A stretch of DNA of 64,000 nucleotides from Trematomus loennbergii (GCA_012861695.1 JAAOOA010000016.1:26172531-26236530), one strand, 5' to 3'. Shown: positions 25,171-38,756, numbered from the stretch's first letter. Made by a program: numbers and translations. Notes: generated from the sequence alone by a model not told the origin.

Positions 25171-26800
25171 GAAGAATTCAGTGTTTCTTCTAAAAATGTT
25201 GACTGGTTTGAAGACTAATTAGGAAAATGCAGGGGGGCGGGAATAAACAGCGAAGCACTGTCTGAGAAGTAACCACACAATAAGGATGTGTGGAGGAAAA
25301 CGCTGATACAACACTGTAAACAAGAAAAAAAATCACCTGAGAGGATACAATAAGTTTCTCTTTGTTTAACAAACTGCAGCAAGTTCCTCCGAAGGGTTTG
25401 CAGATTAAAGAAACAGCAAGAAAACACAACAGCAAATGATTTTCTCAATGGCTCCCATAAGACTAAAACAGAAGGGAGAGAGCCTGGGAAGGGGGGAGAC
25501 ATTTCATAGAGCAACAGTGTGGGAGACAGAATGAGAGAGAGGTGGAGAGGGAGAGATTATTGCTTCAGAGCAGCAATCTTGAGCTGTGCCATGAATACCA
25601 AAGACTCCAGACCGCCTCTCCCTGAAAACGCAGCGGAATTGCAGCTGCCCAAATTATACCCCGATATCTCACTCACTGAAACCGACTCATCAGCAGCTCG
25701 GTGCCCCGTGCATCCATAATTTATCATATAGCAACCAGCACTAAGATTTCAATGGTATATGCATGCGCAACAATTAAAAGCTGGTCTATAATGTGGCCCT
25801 GCAGGCACGCAAGCAACGCGCGCGGACATAATTGAGTGCAGAGTGTGTCTGAAATGACCCTACGGGCACAATGATATCTAAGCAATTTTATGCACTTTCA
25901 CCACATGGAGAGAGCAAGGACCGTATTAAAATGTACTGAATACTAACCATATTGGATCTTTAGGGATTCTCATTTCAAGAGCTTGATTCCACACAGAGAA
26001 AATGAGCCGTGCAAAGACGAGTCTGTGAGGAAATGACGATGAGAGAGGATAGAGTTGGTTATTTAAACTGTGAAATACTCAGGAGATGAGTTTGGATAAA
26101 AGAGGACGAGACAGTAAAATAGCTGCCACTCCAAGAAAAGTATGCCTCGTTTGAATTTTTGAAGTGATTGAGTGGTTTCTCTCCTTTATGAATGATGTGA
26201 TTTGGTCCACATGTAGCCCATGTAAACGGTGATCCAAATAAAAGTTGTGCGTCGCCGTTACGCAGAGGCTCCGGGAGGCAGCGAAAAGAGAGCCTGCACA
26301 CCGAGATCTGCCTTTATACGTGGCCAGACACACACACTTGCATATACACACACACACACACAAGATATGCACTCTCGCAGACGCGCAGGGACACACCAAA
26401 CGAGCGAAAAAAACGCACTCAGACACACACACTGCGCTCGAAATGTGAAGAAATACAGTGTATGAATAAAACGCACCAATCCAACCGTCATCCACTGAAG
26501 AAAGTGAGCTCAGATTCAGCAGCAGAGCAAACACACTCACTTTACCTCTAATGCGCAAACACTCTGTGGTGATATTCCTTAGTATCTCACACATAAACGT
26601 CCATGGTGACATTTTAATGTGTAATTGATGTGTGACAACCCTGCGTTTGGACCAATCCAGACTCGAACCAGCATCCCGGGAACCGAGAGCCCTCACTCCG
26701 GTCTCTCTCTCCGGTTTTTACGCTCATTAAAAAGCCTCCGCAGAAACGAAGGGGATGAATGGGACTGTGTGGATGCAGAATTATTTAACTTAAGCCTTAC
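25171..26800. other. Non-coding stretch, short CA tracts
   Basis: A small CA tract lies at 26346-26362. The minus frame 26079-26696 (205 codons) crosses CA-rich DNA and shows no domain. The plus frame 25519-25719 (66 codons) is not recognised. If the exon at 26801-27330 is real, this would be the start of its first intron on the minus strand. Confidence 0.45.
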
Positions 26801-27330
26801 CTTTGGAAGTGAGAGAGTCCGTGCGCAGCCGTCCGTCTCTCCAAGGAAATCCCCCCCCAATACATACAAGCCGATCTCTCAACAAGTACTGCTTCTTCTA
26901 TCAGATGTCCAACACATCCACTGATGGGAACCCCAGTTTGTTCTGTTTGGAGTGTGCGCTCGGAGGAGAAAAAAACAAACCCAAAATGTCCTTTTTTCTT
27001 ATCCGCTGGAGCGCAGAGGCAGAAAAATCCCCTTACCAATCAAGCAAGATGAAATTAAAAAAAGATGACAGACAGTCTTCTTGATAAGTTTCCAATACTG
27101 AAGTGATGGAAATGAGTGGTGGTGATCGAGGTGGTTGTCAGGAGAATAAAAAGGGAAATCACCGTAGCATCCCTCCCTCCTCCGGGTATGAAATCCGGTT
27201 CAGTCAGCGCCGTTTATCCGTCCTCTCTCCACGAGCCTCGGAAGCGGTGTGAGCGAGACGAACGGGCGCGCGGCAGCAGCAACGGGAGGAGGGGGGAGAG
27301 AAAGCGAGAGAGGGGGGGAGAGAGAGGGAG
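26801..27330 (-). other. Possible 5' exon of an unseen minus-strand gene
   Basis: On the minus strand a CpG-rich stretch runs into cactctctcacttccaaag-type sequence and meets a strong donor, CAAAG|GTAAGG, with the intron starting at 26800. CpG density is high at 27180-27290 (gcgccg, cgcgcgg, gcgagacgaacg). A frame opening with Met at 27039 stays open for 79 codons to the donor, and its stop (TAA) is formed only by the unspliced donor, so it could continue in a next exon or be an upstream ORF. No protein family is recognised. The 5' limit is a guess. No downstream exon was identified in this window. Confidence 0.35.
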
Positions 27331-27960
27331 GGAGATGTCGCTGCCGATGGAGGGCGTTGGAAACTAGAGTAATCCTCTCTCTCTCCTCTCACTTTCTCCT
27401 CTTTCGGTTTATTCGGGCTTGTTACAGTAATCATATGATATCTCGTTATTACGTTCATATTTAAATCAACATGGGGATGTGGGAATTAGTCGTGGCATTA
27501 CATACATTATACATACAACATATTAAGGGCAATACATCTCGAAAGAGCCACTTTTGACTTTTGCAGATGTGAAGCAAAGTTGTGGTTTAAATGTATGTAG
27601 ATTTGTGTGTAAAAAAACACTTATGCTGCGATATATTTGTTGTATTTAATGCATAAGTGTTAGGTCACATAATTCCCCCTTTATCATGACACTGTTCCTC
27701 TCTTCAGATCTGAATCCAGACTGAGAGGCTGCAGCAGAAGGAGGGGGCGGGGGGGGGGTCTTTGAATGCAACAGTTGCTCTCTCCTCATTGGCTGAGACC
27801 GTATACTTAGAATCTCAAAGGCAACCAATGACAGGAGAAGAGGGAGGAGCGTCTGTGGAAGACCCTTCTTTCTGAAAGATGATTGGCTCATTAACAGCAC
27901 CGTTTAAAATAGCAACTGGCCAATCAGGACAAAGAGGGAATATACTCTAGGGAAAAGAGT
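27140..27960. promoter_or_regulatory. Promoter-like block: CpG-rich segment plus four CCAAT boxes
   Basis: Four CCAAT cores lie within about 140 bp: ATTGG at 27788-27792, CCAAT at 27825-27829, ATTGG at 27882-27886 and CCAAT at 27920-27924. Three sit in an extended NF-Y-like context (attggctgag, gattggct, ggccaatcag). The CpG-rich segment 27180-27290 lies about 500 bp away on the side of the possible minus-strand exon. Clustered NF-Y sites near a CpG-rich segment are typical of vertebrate promoters; activity here is inferred. Confidence 0.4.
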
Positions 27961-29199
27961 TCAGCCAGGTATAACGGAAGGTTTATGAATGTCTCCTTTT
28001 GGGATGTATTTGAGTAAAGCCACACTTTTTATTTATTCATATAATTATATTTAAGTGTCATCATTTAACTCGTTTTCTGCTTAAATATGTATTTGCAGAA
28101 GTGTGTCAGAGACATATGTAGCCTACACAGCTTTCTTGTGGATATATTCCAGATGTTCACAGTATACAGTAAAATACACAGATTTCTTTAAACAAGGTAT
28201 CAGATTAAAGTGAACGGTGTTCACATGTTTGCTGCCTCTTGTAGACATTATTCCCCATATTTGACAGAAAGGGTCCTCTTTAGAACAAGCAGAGCTCAAA
28301 AAACACTTCCACTGATATAACATCAAAGGAAGTTCTGTATAATTAATGCTTTCAAATGCACCTTTTACTTAAATCATATTGCCAACATCATATGATACGA
28401 ACGGATACAAACTGATATCAGTCCTCCAACGGAGATATCTTGTTGGAGGACTTACTGTATATCAGTTTTTATCCGTTTACCTTCAGCGCATTTGGAGGCA
28501 GTTCTGTAACATATTTTGGCTAGCAAGCAAACAGGTAGTCTATCATTTAGTCATGTGTACAATGTAACTATTCTAAGTAAATATTGTATGATTTGTATTT
28601 TACATGTGTACGATTACAAAAACGAGACGTCATGGTTAATTGAGCAACCCTCAAATTGTCAACGATAAAGCCCTCTAGGGGCCGTAGTTATTATGACGAT
28701 CAGGACGGTTTGCTGAAAGGTCGAACAAGAGATTGAGTAAGAACTGATTGAGTATACACTTTTTATCCAAAAAGTACAGACTTTTAGCCAGGAGACATCT
28801 TTGTGTCCTGGGTGGAACCAGAAATATGTATTTGTTACAATACTTTCGCACTTAACAACGCCACTTCCATATAATTTTTCCCAACAACAATGGTATCCGC
28901 AAACCTGACTAAATAATGATGTTGCCTTATCCTAACTAAGAATTACCCTGTGGAGACCTATGTTTATTCTGAAAGGACTGTAGGTCTGTAACAAGGTCAC
29001 ATTTACATGTTCTGCTCAACAACATAATGACATGATAAAAAGTCGATGTGGTTCTATAGTTTGGAAAAACAAGATGTTCTATCATGTGTTTTTTAGATAT
29101 TTCTTCATAATTAACAGCTAGGTCAGTTCACTAACTAACAATACAACATAGTAATACTATATATATATATAATCATACCGTTTTGCAGCTCTTCTGTGT
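27961..29199. other. Non-coding stretch with a hairpin
   Basis: No gene seen. An imperfect stem-loop lies at 28400-28478 and is listed separately. A short (AT)n lies at 29158-29170. Confidence 0.55.
28400..28478. repeat. Imperfect 79-nt hairpin
   Basis: The left arm aacggatacaaactgata...tcagtcctccaac pairs with the right arm gttggaggactta...tatcagtttttatccgttt. The inner 10 bp (agtcctccaac with gttggaggact) are perfect, the outer 18 bp have one mismatch, and the right arm has an extra ~6-base bulge. The loop is about 11 bases. Size and shape resemble a microRNA precursor but also a tiny MITE. Neither known microRNA seed nor target duplication was recognised. Confidence 0.6.
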
Positions 29200-29540
29200 C
29201 CTACATTGAGACATTTCAGGAAACGTTTCCTCACAAAGCATCAGCGCCGGATGTCAATTTGTTTTGAATGGCTCTGAGCGCTAGGCAGTCCTTTTTGTAA
29301 ATGTCTGTGTTTTGATAATGGCAGGGTTTGAAAAGCTCTGACACCGTGCTCATTTGTTACCGGGCCAGCAGGGGCTTCCATTCAGCGGGGAACACTCGAT
29401 GATAATACACATTTTCATTATTGCATTTGGCAGGCCTTTATTACATTGGATGCAAAATGACATAATTAGATTAAGATAAAGGGCAGGTTGTCAAATGTAA
29501 TTAAAGGATATTTTTGGAACATGTAAACAACTGCAGACTC
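29200..29540. promoter_or_regulatory. Candidate conserved non-coding element
   Basis: Low-repeat block with homeodomain-like ATTA/TAAT cores packed at about 29400-29510 (tttcattattgcatttgg, tttattacattgg, gacataattagattaaga, tgtaattaaagg). It also has a ggccagcaggggcttcc segment near 29362 that partly resembles a CTCF core. Composition resembles vertebrate developmental enhancers; conservation could not be checked. Confidence 0.25.
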
Positions 29541-30194
29541 TTTTTGCACCCATCCTTTCTTTCCTGGATGTCTAGTATGCAGATAGAATGCATTTCAATG
29601 AATGAGTCAGTCTTTTGGATGTATTAAAATGCTTAATGCACATTGGCTTTAAGTCCTTAACCCAATCTCTTCATATTATTTAGTTGTTTTTTAATATGTG
29701 TCTAAGATAGGGGCAGCAAGATTTCTGAAAACTAAAAGATGGATTGATTTTCCTCCCCGGCCAGAGACATATATTTTCTTTTCATGATTTTTTATGAAGC
29801 TTGTCCTCTCACCTTTCTGTTTCTGATGATCGAGGACCAAACTGTTCAACCAATTTTCACCCCAGAAAACGTCTGGATCAGAAACGATCAGTCTTCAACT
29901 TTCAAACTGAGATTTTTCTCCTGGAAAGGTTTTTGGGGGCATTTGTAGTACAAAAAAACAACAACGAACAAAAAGAAATGGATAAAAAAACCTCAACTTT
30001 TTTTTTAAATTCAAAATGTAAGACATTGAATTGAAGTAGAGGACAAAACAAATACTCGATTATTTTGGCGATTTGATCTCAGGAACCTGAATGCACTGTT
30101 GTTTGTGTGTAATCGTTAAAGCCCACTGAGACAAACATGTTTTGTGATGTTTGATGATTTGATTTTGACTGTAAATCAGATTTCACTGTAACAA
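29541..30194. other. Non-coding stretch
   Basis: AT-rich, no gene recognised. The frame 29801-30034 is unremarkable. Confidence 0.5.
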
Positions 30195-30445
30195 TCACAG
30201 GCGACTGTGACTGTGAGAGAGTGCGGTCGTCTTTCAATCGTAAGGTTGTGGTGTCGATCATGACTTAACCCCAAATTGCTCCTGGCAACGTTGTGTTAAC
30301 ATGTGTGAATGTTAGCTTACTTTAGTAAATGGCACATTGTTGTCTGAATGAAGTGTGAATGATGACTTGTGATGACTAAAGCGCTTTGATGGGTCATGGG
30401 TCGTAAAGACTGGATAAAGGGTTGTATAAGTACACAGTCCATTTT
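30195..30445 (+). mobile_element. Degenerate tRNA-derived SINE
   Basis: Contains gcggtcgtctttcaatcgta, then aggttgtggtgtcgatcatg (a decayed B-box region). This is followed by cttaaccccaaattgctcct and the 3' body aaagcgctttgatgggtcat...gtcgtaaagactgg...tataagtacacagtccattt. This order matches a well-known fish SINE/LINE-tail arrangement. Heavily mutated. Confidence 0.65.
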
Positions 30446-30684
30446 CTAACATATTGCCGATATCTCTAAGTATATGATGTGTTAGTTAATTTATACATTT
30501 TCTCTATGTGATTTTTAAACTCTTAAACCATGTCTATCATTAACAGTGTTTTCTATTCTTAAACTTATCGATTTTATGAACATATACTTTTTTTTTCAAG
30601 GTTCATCTTCCCCTATCATGACGTTTGTTTCAAAACACTTCATGCCTCTCATACAGTTGTATCGCTGCCTGCACACTTGTGTTG

Positions 30685-30945
30685 ACATCAGATCAGAATC
30701 AGAATACCTTTATTAGTCCCACAGAGGGGACATTTGCGTAGTTACAGCAGGAAAAAGAGCCACAGACAGCTTAATGTTACTTATGTTAAATATGTGACAT
30801 GCATTTAAAAAAAAAGTACTAAGTTATGATACAGAGCAGCAGAATGATCAGTCCAGTCCAGTTTATTGTTCAGATGAACGCCCAGGTATTTGTAAGATTT
30901 CACAATCTCAATGTCCGCTCCCTGGATGTTCACTGGTGTTCACAT
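30685..30945 (-). pseudogene. LINE fragment: reverse-transcriptase C-terminal codons fused to the 3' tail
   Basis: On the minus strand about 40 codons (30940 down to about 30820) read open and contain the signature SYKYLGVHLNNKLDW. This is typical of the C-terminal part of fish L2/Rex-type non-LTR reverse transcriptases, which copy LINE RNA at the insertion site. The frame then breaks into AT-rich 3' untranslated sequence ending in gggactaataaaggtattct and a TTCTGATTCTGAT tail (plus strand atcagaatcagaata near 30693). Several hundred codons' worth of RT between this motif and the stop are absent, so the copy is internally deleted as well as 5'-truncated. Clade not decided. Confidence 0.85.
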
Positions 30946-31880
<935 letters not shown>

Positions 31881-31881
<1 letters not shown>

Positions 31882-34309
31882 CTAAGGATGTTTAAGCCTG
31901 TTTGCCTGTTGCCATTTTACGGGTGATTGGACACGAGAAAGGAAACACACACCACTTAGAAATACATGCTGCACTAACTGCAACATGACCCGAGTGTTAC
32001 TTAAAGGCTGGTGCTTTAAATGGTTGGACATTCAGAGTAAATCGTGTGTACACATGTACTGTAGCAGGCTGTTTAGGGACAGCTTCAGTGGTGATCTTTG
32101 CAACCTATCGAACAGGACGGTGTTGGACACTGATTTGAATCCAGTTGATGGATTGACCACATGTTGACCAATTAAGATAGTTAACAAGCCTCTGGTAGGT
32201 GCTGAATTCCTTCATCATGGTTTGAGAGATGTGTTATTTATCCTACAAAGAGATGACACTACAATTTTGTTTTGCTGTTGTTCTGGCTTGACATGACATT
32301 GAAGCAAATAAGATGTAATATATTGGCATAAAGCCCATAGAGCCATGGGACATGAGATCAATTTACAAGGCAATGTCATGTGTGGATTGTACAAAATGAC
32401 ATTTGTGCAACATGAAAAATGATCATTTCATCTCAAAATATGAAAACGGTCACACAAAATGCTTGACGGCGTAACTGTAGTGAAAAAAGGGTATTGGTTT
32501 CAAAAGATATTTGAAGGACTGTGTTAGCACAGGGGCGAGAACACTAAATACTTTTTATGCAAGGTTGGATAAGACATGTGCATGAAACTTTCCAGTTGTG
32601 GTTGGCTAAAAAAAACCCTGAAGAAACAGACACGATTGTTGTACCAGAAGATACATGTGTCCAGTGTCTTTGCATTTACTGTTCTAGTTTCCGGCCTTTG
32701 ATGTGGATTCCACACACACACACACGCACGCACGCACCACGCACGCACCACGCACGCACACACACACACACACACACACACGTCTCTGTCTTCACTCTCA
32801 TGTTTTGGTTATGCGTGGTGAGGCTGCCGTAGTGATTACACAGGGATTATGGGCTGGGCTTTAAGGGCAGGGTTGTTTGTTTTAGCTCGAGTCTGAAGGA
32901 TACCAGGGGCTTTAAGGGGATACAAAGGAATAGGGTAAATGTTGAGGTTTTTATTCCTTATCTCTCCTTCTGTTCACTTATACATTTGACAAGTCTTACC
33001 ATATCTAGATATTAACCATGTCTCCTTTTGTTTCCCTTTACCTCTCCGAGCGTCCTTGTGTCGCTGTGTTGTGACCAATCAGTGGCCTGGGATTATCACA
33101 CGCTCTGCAATAATTGAATTTGAGCTGTCCGGCAGCGTAACTGAGCTGGGACATTTTAGAAAATAGCTGTGAGGGGGGACAGAGAATGAGAGAGGGTTAA
33201 GTTTCATTCAGGGATAGAGAAGTGTAGGAAGATAGAGGAATAGGGAGCGTTACAATACAATGTACACATGAAGAGGATAGGAGAAAATTGATCCATCAAC
33301 TTCATTGCATCACAACAAAAGGTGTTGATCTGTGGACTAACTGCAATGATGAGCTGAACTATTGTACAAGTTTATCTAAACTAAAACTATTATTTCGAAA
33401 CCAAATCATGAATGGTTATGACGGGACCTGTGAACTCATACTTGTTTTTTGTTGTCATTGTAAAAGTTATTTGTTGTTATAAAAAAATGTTATGTGTATA
33501 AAACATGACGAACATGGCGCCGATGACGATGACCTCATCTTTTAGGAAAATGTACGCTAGAGGGGGTCGGACCAGAAACGTTTTTTTAAGCTTCTCCTTG
33601 CCCCTGTTGAACATGACAGAGACTATTTGAGAATGTATTTACTTTTATTTGTTTGTACCTTGAACGTTTTTTTGTCTGTTTTGTCACACACTTTGTTATA
33701 ATTATTATTATAAAAAAAATATTATTCCTATTCAGGTTCATAGAGGGCTATCCTGCAAAAGAAGGCAAATACAATCATAGATGAAGGGATGGAAATGAAG
33801 CGTTCTAACGTAATAGTGATAGGTATAAAGCAAATCACAGTGACCCAAAGAGAAGAGGATTGAGAGATTTACAGAGGCTGGAGAAAGATGGAGAATTAAA
33901 GTGAGAGATGTGGAGATGGAGAGCTGTGGAGAGAGAGCACAGAGCAGCCTTGTGTATGAGTTAGCAGTGAGGAGCAGAGCTGCATAGCAATCAGTTGTTT
34001 GCCATGCTTTAATCAGCCAGACAATGCTAAACATTAGCTCGCCTCCTACACCCCAGACTCATTTAATCAGAGTCTCAACTCATGCGCCGGCTTCCTCTTT
34101 AACCATCGGTGTGAGCAGCAGTGAAGGGAAAGGGAAAGTGGGCTTTAAGTGGATACATTTGAGGATAAATGAAAGGGAAGGAGGCAGAGAGAGGAATGAG
34201 AGGTTTGACTTTTCCCAGCTGACATATTTATTAAAACATGTCCACCAACAAAGAAAGTAAAGGGGGTTGGAGGTTAAGAGAAAGGACAGGCTAGAGTTAA
34301 CATGGATGT
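31881..34309. other. Non-coding stretch with one CA/CG array
   Basis: A CA/CGCA array with CC slips lies at 32711-32781. The frames at 31985-32167, 32557-32832 and 33738-34034 show no domain. No gene recognised. Confidence 0.5.
32711..32781. repeat. (CA)n/(CGCA)n microsatellite
   Basis: CA array with cgcacgcaccacgcacgcac steps in its middle. Confidence 0.9.
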
Positions 34310-34331
34310 TTACACACACACACACACACAC
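34310..34331. repeat. Short (CA)n
   Basis: Twenty-two bases of CA, 20 bp left of the MITE at 34352. Confidence 0.9.
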
Positions 34332-34351
34332 ATTATGCTGCTATAGGCTTG

Positions 34352-34680
34352 ACGGCCCGTCCACACGGAAGCGTTGCGTGCTTCAACGGAGACGCTTCCC
34401 ATTCACTTTGAATGGGGTGACGTCAGGCTTTGCCGAACTGCATTGTGGTTCCGTCGCGTCGCTTTGCCTCCGTCGCTCGCTTCGAAAGTTGAGAAAAGTT
34501 CAACTTTTCAAGTTTCGACAGAAGCGTCAGCCAATCAAATCATATGCCAGTACAAGCGCTAGCCAATCAAACCGTGTGCTTGTGTCTCCGGGGCGGGAGA
34601 TTAATGTTATTGGTTGTTGGTCGCGAGCCAGACACGCCCACCGGCAAGCTTCAATGCACGCTGCCGTGTGGACGTACCGT
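34352..34680. mobile_element. MITE with ACGGCCCGTCCACACGG ends
   Basis: The left end ACGGCCCGTCCACACGG and right end CCGTGTGGACGTACCGT are inverted repeats, 15 of 17 matching. It is 329 bp, GC-rich, with internal ccaatcaaa copies (ccaatcaaatca, ccaatcaaaccg). No transposase. Ends of this kind are widespread in teleosts and usually attributed to hAT or Harbinger families. No clear target duplication was found, so the superfamily is open. Confidence 0.75.
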
Positions 34681-35536
34681 AAGCTTACAGTTAGGGCTGG
34701 CTCAGGCTTACCGTGAACCCTAACCCCACAGAACCAGAGCCTGTATCATAAACTAGAGCTAAACTACAGCATTGATTGATGTAGAAATTCAAAAATACGT
34801 ATGTACCATTTATTTGGCAAAACATTAGTAATTATTGATTTTTTTATTGGTGCAACTGATTTTGAGAAGATGCCAATGGTTTGAAAACAACTGTGTTTGC
34901 CATAAATATATGGTTTGTTTTAAAGTTAAGTTTAAAAAGTACATTTGTTGTCTGGGTCTATTAAAGTGTCTTGGAGGAAGATCAGGGACAAGACATTTAG
35001 TATTCTTTTTGAAAAATACACAGGAGGTGAAATATGGCTCGGTGTGATTCACAAACATAATGTAGTGGGGTTATTTAAGAACTGAAACCTTGTTCATATT
35101 GAGTAGAGAGTTGTAAAGGAGCTGAACATGATTTAGGAGCGGTGTTTTGCTAAATGTTTTCCTGTAAAAGAAAGCTTTAACAAAGGTTGTTTCACATGAT
35201 TGAATGTGTACTGCTAATGCTGACTTTCTTGAAAACATATCATGTCATAGTTGTTATTGTAAACATTGGTATCAGGATCAGTACATCCTTTCCCAATCAG
35301 TGCATCCATTTTCACAATCTAGCTCAAGTCAGACAGGTTACTCTGCAAAAAAGAAACATACACATCTCTTCTGTACACTCTTTGCATTTCAATCTCCTCT
35401 CTGTTTCCCTCTCTTATCTCTGACGGCATGTTATGGCTGCTTAGACAGTGATGGGAACTAGGCCAATGCCTTCTGATTCAAACAGCGGGGAAGAAGCCCT
35501 ACAATTTACATATCATATGCACCCTAACACCCTAAC
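34681..35536. other. Non-coding stretch
   Basis: AT-rich; no gene or repeat recognised. Confidence 0.5.
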
Positions 35537-35627
35537 ACGCACACACGCACACACACACACACACACACACAACACACGCACACGCACACACACGGACACA
35601 CGGCACGCGCGTGCACGCACACGGACA

Positions 35628-35671
<44 letters not shown>
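35537..35671. repeat. (CA)n/(CGCA)n compound microsatellite
   Basis: CA blocks alternate with CGGACACACGGCACGCGCGT and a pure (CGCA)n near 35628-35660. Alternating purine-pyrimidine throughout. Confidence 0.95.
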
Positions 35672-35673
<2 letters not shown>

Positions 35674-36745
35674 AAGCTACGTCAAACAGCATCTCACAGA
35701 CTAACCAGACATGAGAGAATGGACTTCTGACAAAAATATTGACTGTTGGATTCCACAGTTTTAGTATAATTTGGTGCATAGCAACTCTTTCTCTCCTTGT
35801 CTCATTCGATCCTTCTTTAAATCTGTCTTTGGCTTTTTTTAAATCTCCGTCTCCCACTCAGAAACAGCATGCCCTGCCTTCACTACTTTTACCTCAATTC
35901 ATTCCAATTAGGACATTGACAGGGGCTTGCTGCTACACACTGCAGTTAAGGAATGGAGGAATGGATTGGGGGCCTTTTTTAAGAAGTCCCTGCAACAGAA
36001 ATCCACTTTTTTTTCTTCCTAAAAATACACGTTTCTTCAAGACAACCAAAGTGTTTCATGCTGTTGTGTGTTAGTAACTGGCTGCTATGGCATATTTGCA
36101 TTTGGTAGTCAATGGGGAACCAAAGTTTCTCACTCTTTAGACCGCTGCAAGCTGTTCAGTTTACGCTTCTGTTGAATTGTTCCATTACTTTAACAAGGGT
36201 TCACTTTTCTAAAGGAGACCAGTTTTCTGCAGGGGACCACTGTTTAACTAGTGCAAGTCAATGGGGAGCTAAAAGGCATTTTATCAAACAGATGTAAATG
36301 TTTTCCAGATGTATTGAGTCACAGTTGCCTCCTCCTTGTTTATGCTGAAATCAAGTGTCCCGCTGATACTTCTCACTTCCTTGGTAACTAACTTTTGACA
36401 GCAGACATGAATATCAATCAGTTTGTGTATTTATTTAACAATTCATGCATAACAATGTCTAAATGCAAACACCCACAAAGTTTTCATGGCTGAGTAGGAA
36501 AAGTTTGCAAAAATACAAAAGACAAGATGTGATAAATGCTGGCAAGTAGATTATTTGAGGAGTTTATTTTTCTTTTAGTGCAGACACAAGCTTCATGTCA
36601 CGCTGCCACTAATCGTTAAAGGCCGTCAATGCGAGCCTGGTTTCTCTTTGGACAGAGTTGTTGTTGCATATCACCTCCACTCTATATCACCATAGCAAGG
36701 GAAAGAGAGACATTAGTTAATAAAATGCAATCATAGATCTTTAAA
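35672..36745. other. Non-coding stretch
   Basis: The phrase agtcaatggggaacca near 36106 is echoed at 36256 (agtcaatggggagct), a weak local duplication. No gene recognised. Confidence 0.5.
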
Positions 36746-37147
36746 AATGTGCGGAAAAAATCAGAATCTGAGAAAACAATTCTGAGAAAAAAGTCCAAAT
36801 TTGAGAAAAAATCTAAATTTTATGAAGAAGAAGAAATTGAGAAATAAATCAACATTTTAGAAAAAGTCAAATTCTGGGGGAAAATGTCAACATTTGATAA
36901 AATAGTCAGAATCTGAGAAAAGTCAAAATCGGAGAGAAAAAGTCAACATTTGAGGAAAAAAAGTCAGGATTATGAGAAAAATTTTCAAATTTGAGGAAAA
37001 GATTCAAATCAGAGCAAAAAGTCAGAAATCTGGGAAAAGCTTAGAAATCTGAAATTAAAGTCAGACTTCTAATATAAATCAGATAAAGAGGAACTTTCTT
37101 TTTTAAATGTCTGAGATTAAAGTCAGTATTCTGACCTTAATCTCAGA
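36746..37147. repeat. Degenerate ~20-bp minisatellite ending in a hairpin
   Basis: Diverged repeats of the type aagtcaaaatctgagaaaa cover about 36760-37060. The array ends in TCTGAGATTAAAGTCAG, a 4-base loop and CTGACCTTAATCTCAGA (37110-37147), a 17-bp stem with one mismatch. Confidence 0.8.
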
Positions 37148-38066
<919 letters not shown>

Positions 38067-38369
38067 AGCTAATGTGTGAAAACCACTTCTGTTTTCTTTG
38101 GCCTATGCTCCACGGGAACGAAAACGGGTTGAATCCGCATATTTCTCATGCGTATAGCCCAGGGGTACTCAAATACAAAACTTAAAGGTCCAAAACAAAT
38201 GTTTCAATAAGACAAAGGTCCGTTTATTACGGTCATTCAAACTTTTAAACAATTGCAACAAGATTCTTAACACGAGGTTGCAAAAACAAAAATAACCTGT
38301 ATGCAGCAGTTTTCATTGTTATTGTGTCTGTGCTTGATCCCTCAGAGTCGCAGTGTAAGAGCTGCACAG

Positions 38370-38756
38370 TTATGAATAAAGGCAGCTGCACCCTCTTTCA
38401 TTCAGCATTCCCATTATTGCTTTATAAATGTCTTGCCCCCTTGTGTGTCCACTGAGGTTCGTCAGGCCCAACACATCTTCAACAAACTCCCCCTTTGCCT
38501 CATCATAAAAACTCACAAACACCAGCAACTGAGCATTGTCAGTGGTGTCAGTGGACTCATCCACAGCTAAGGAAATGCACTGTGCATTTTTTATTCCATC
38601 ACAAAGCTGATTAATCAAATCACCAGCCAGTATTTATGTTCTTCTGGTTGCTGTGGAATCTGAGAGGGGGATTTGCTTGATTTGACCTGTTATTTCCTCT
38701 TTTTGTTTGCCTTCAAACATGGTCTCCATCACTTCAGTCATGCATTCTTTTATACT
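38370..38756 (-). pseudogene. hAT transposase fragment (GTF2IRD2/ZBED-like type)
   Basis: Minus-strand reading from about 38756 gives a Lys/Glu-rich lead-in with EITGQIKQIPLSDSTATRRT, an in-frame TAA near 38637, then LAGDLINQLCDGIKNAQC and SLAVDESTDTTDNAQLLVF, and a TRGQDIYKAIMGML segment. The SLAVDESTD motif is the start of the RNase-H-like catalytic core of hAT transposases, of the type domesticated as GTF2IRD2 and related proteins. The family's protein is several hundred residues; only about 125 codons remain, with one internal stop and no C-terminal half. The 5' side is cut at the mariner-like end at about 38757. Confidence 0.85.

Noticed and set aside
26079..26696. 205-codon minus-strand frame next to the promoter-like block
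   Set aside because: It crosses CA-rich DNA (runs of Cys/Val) and shows no recognisable family.
30195..30260. A functional tRNA gene
   Set aside because: Only a decayed B-box-like segment is present and the rest follows a SINE body; no cloverleaf can be drawn.
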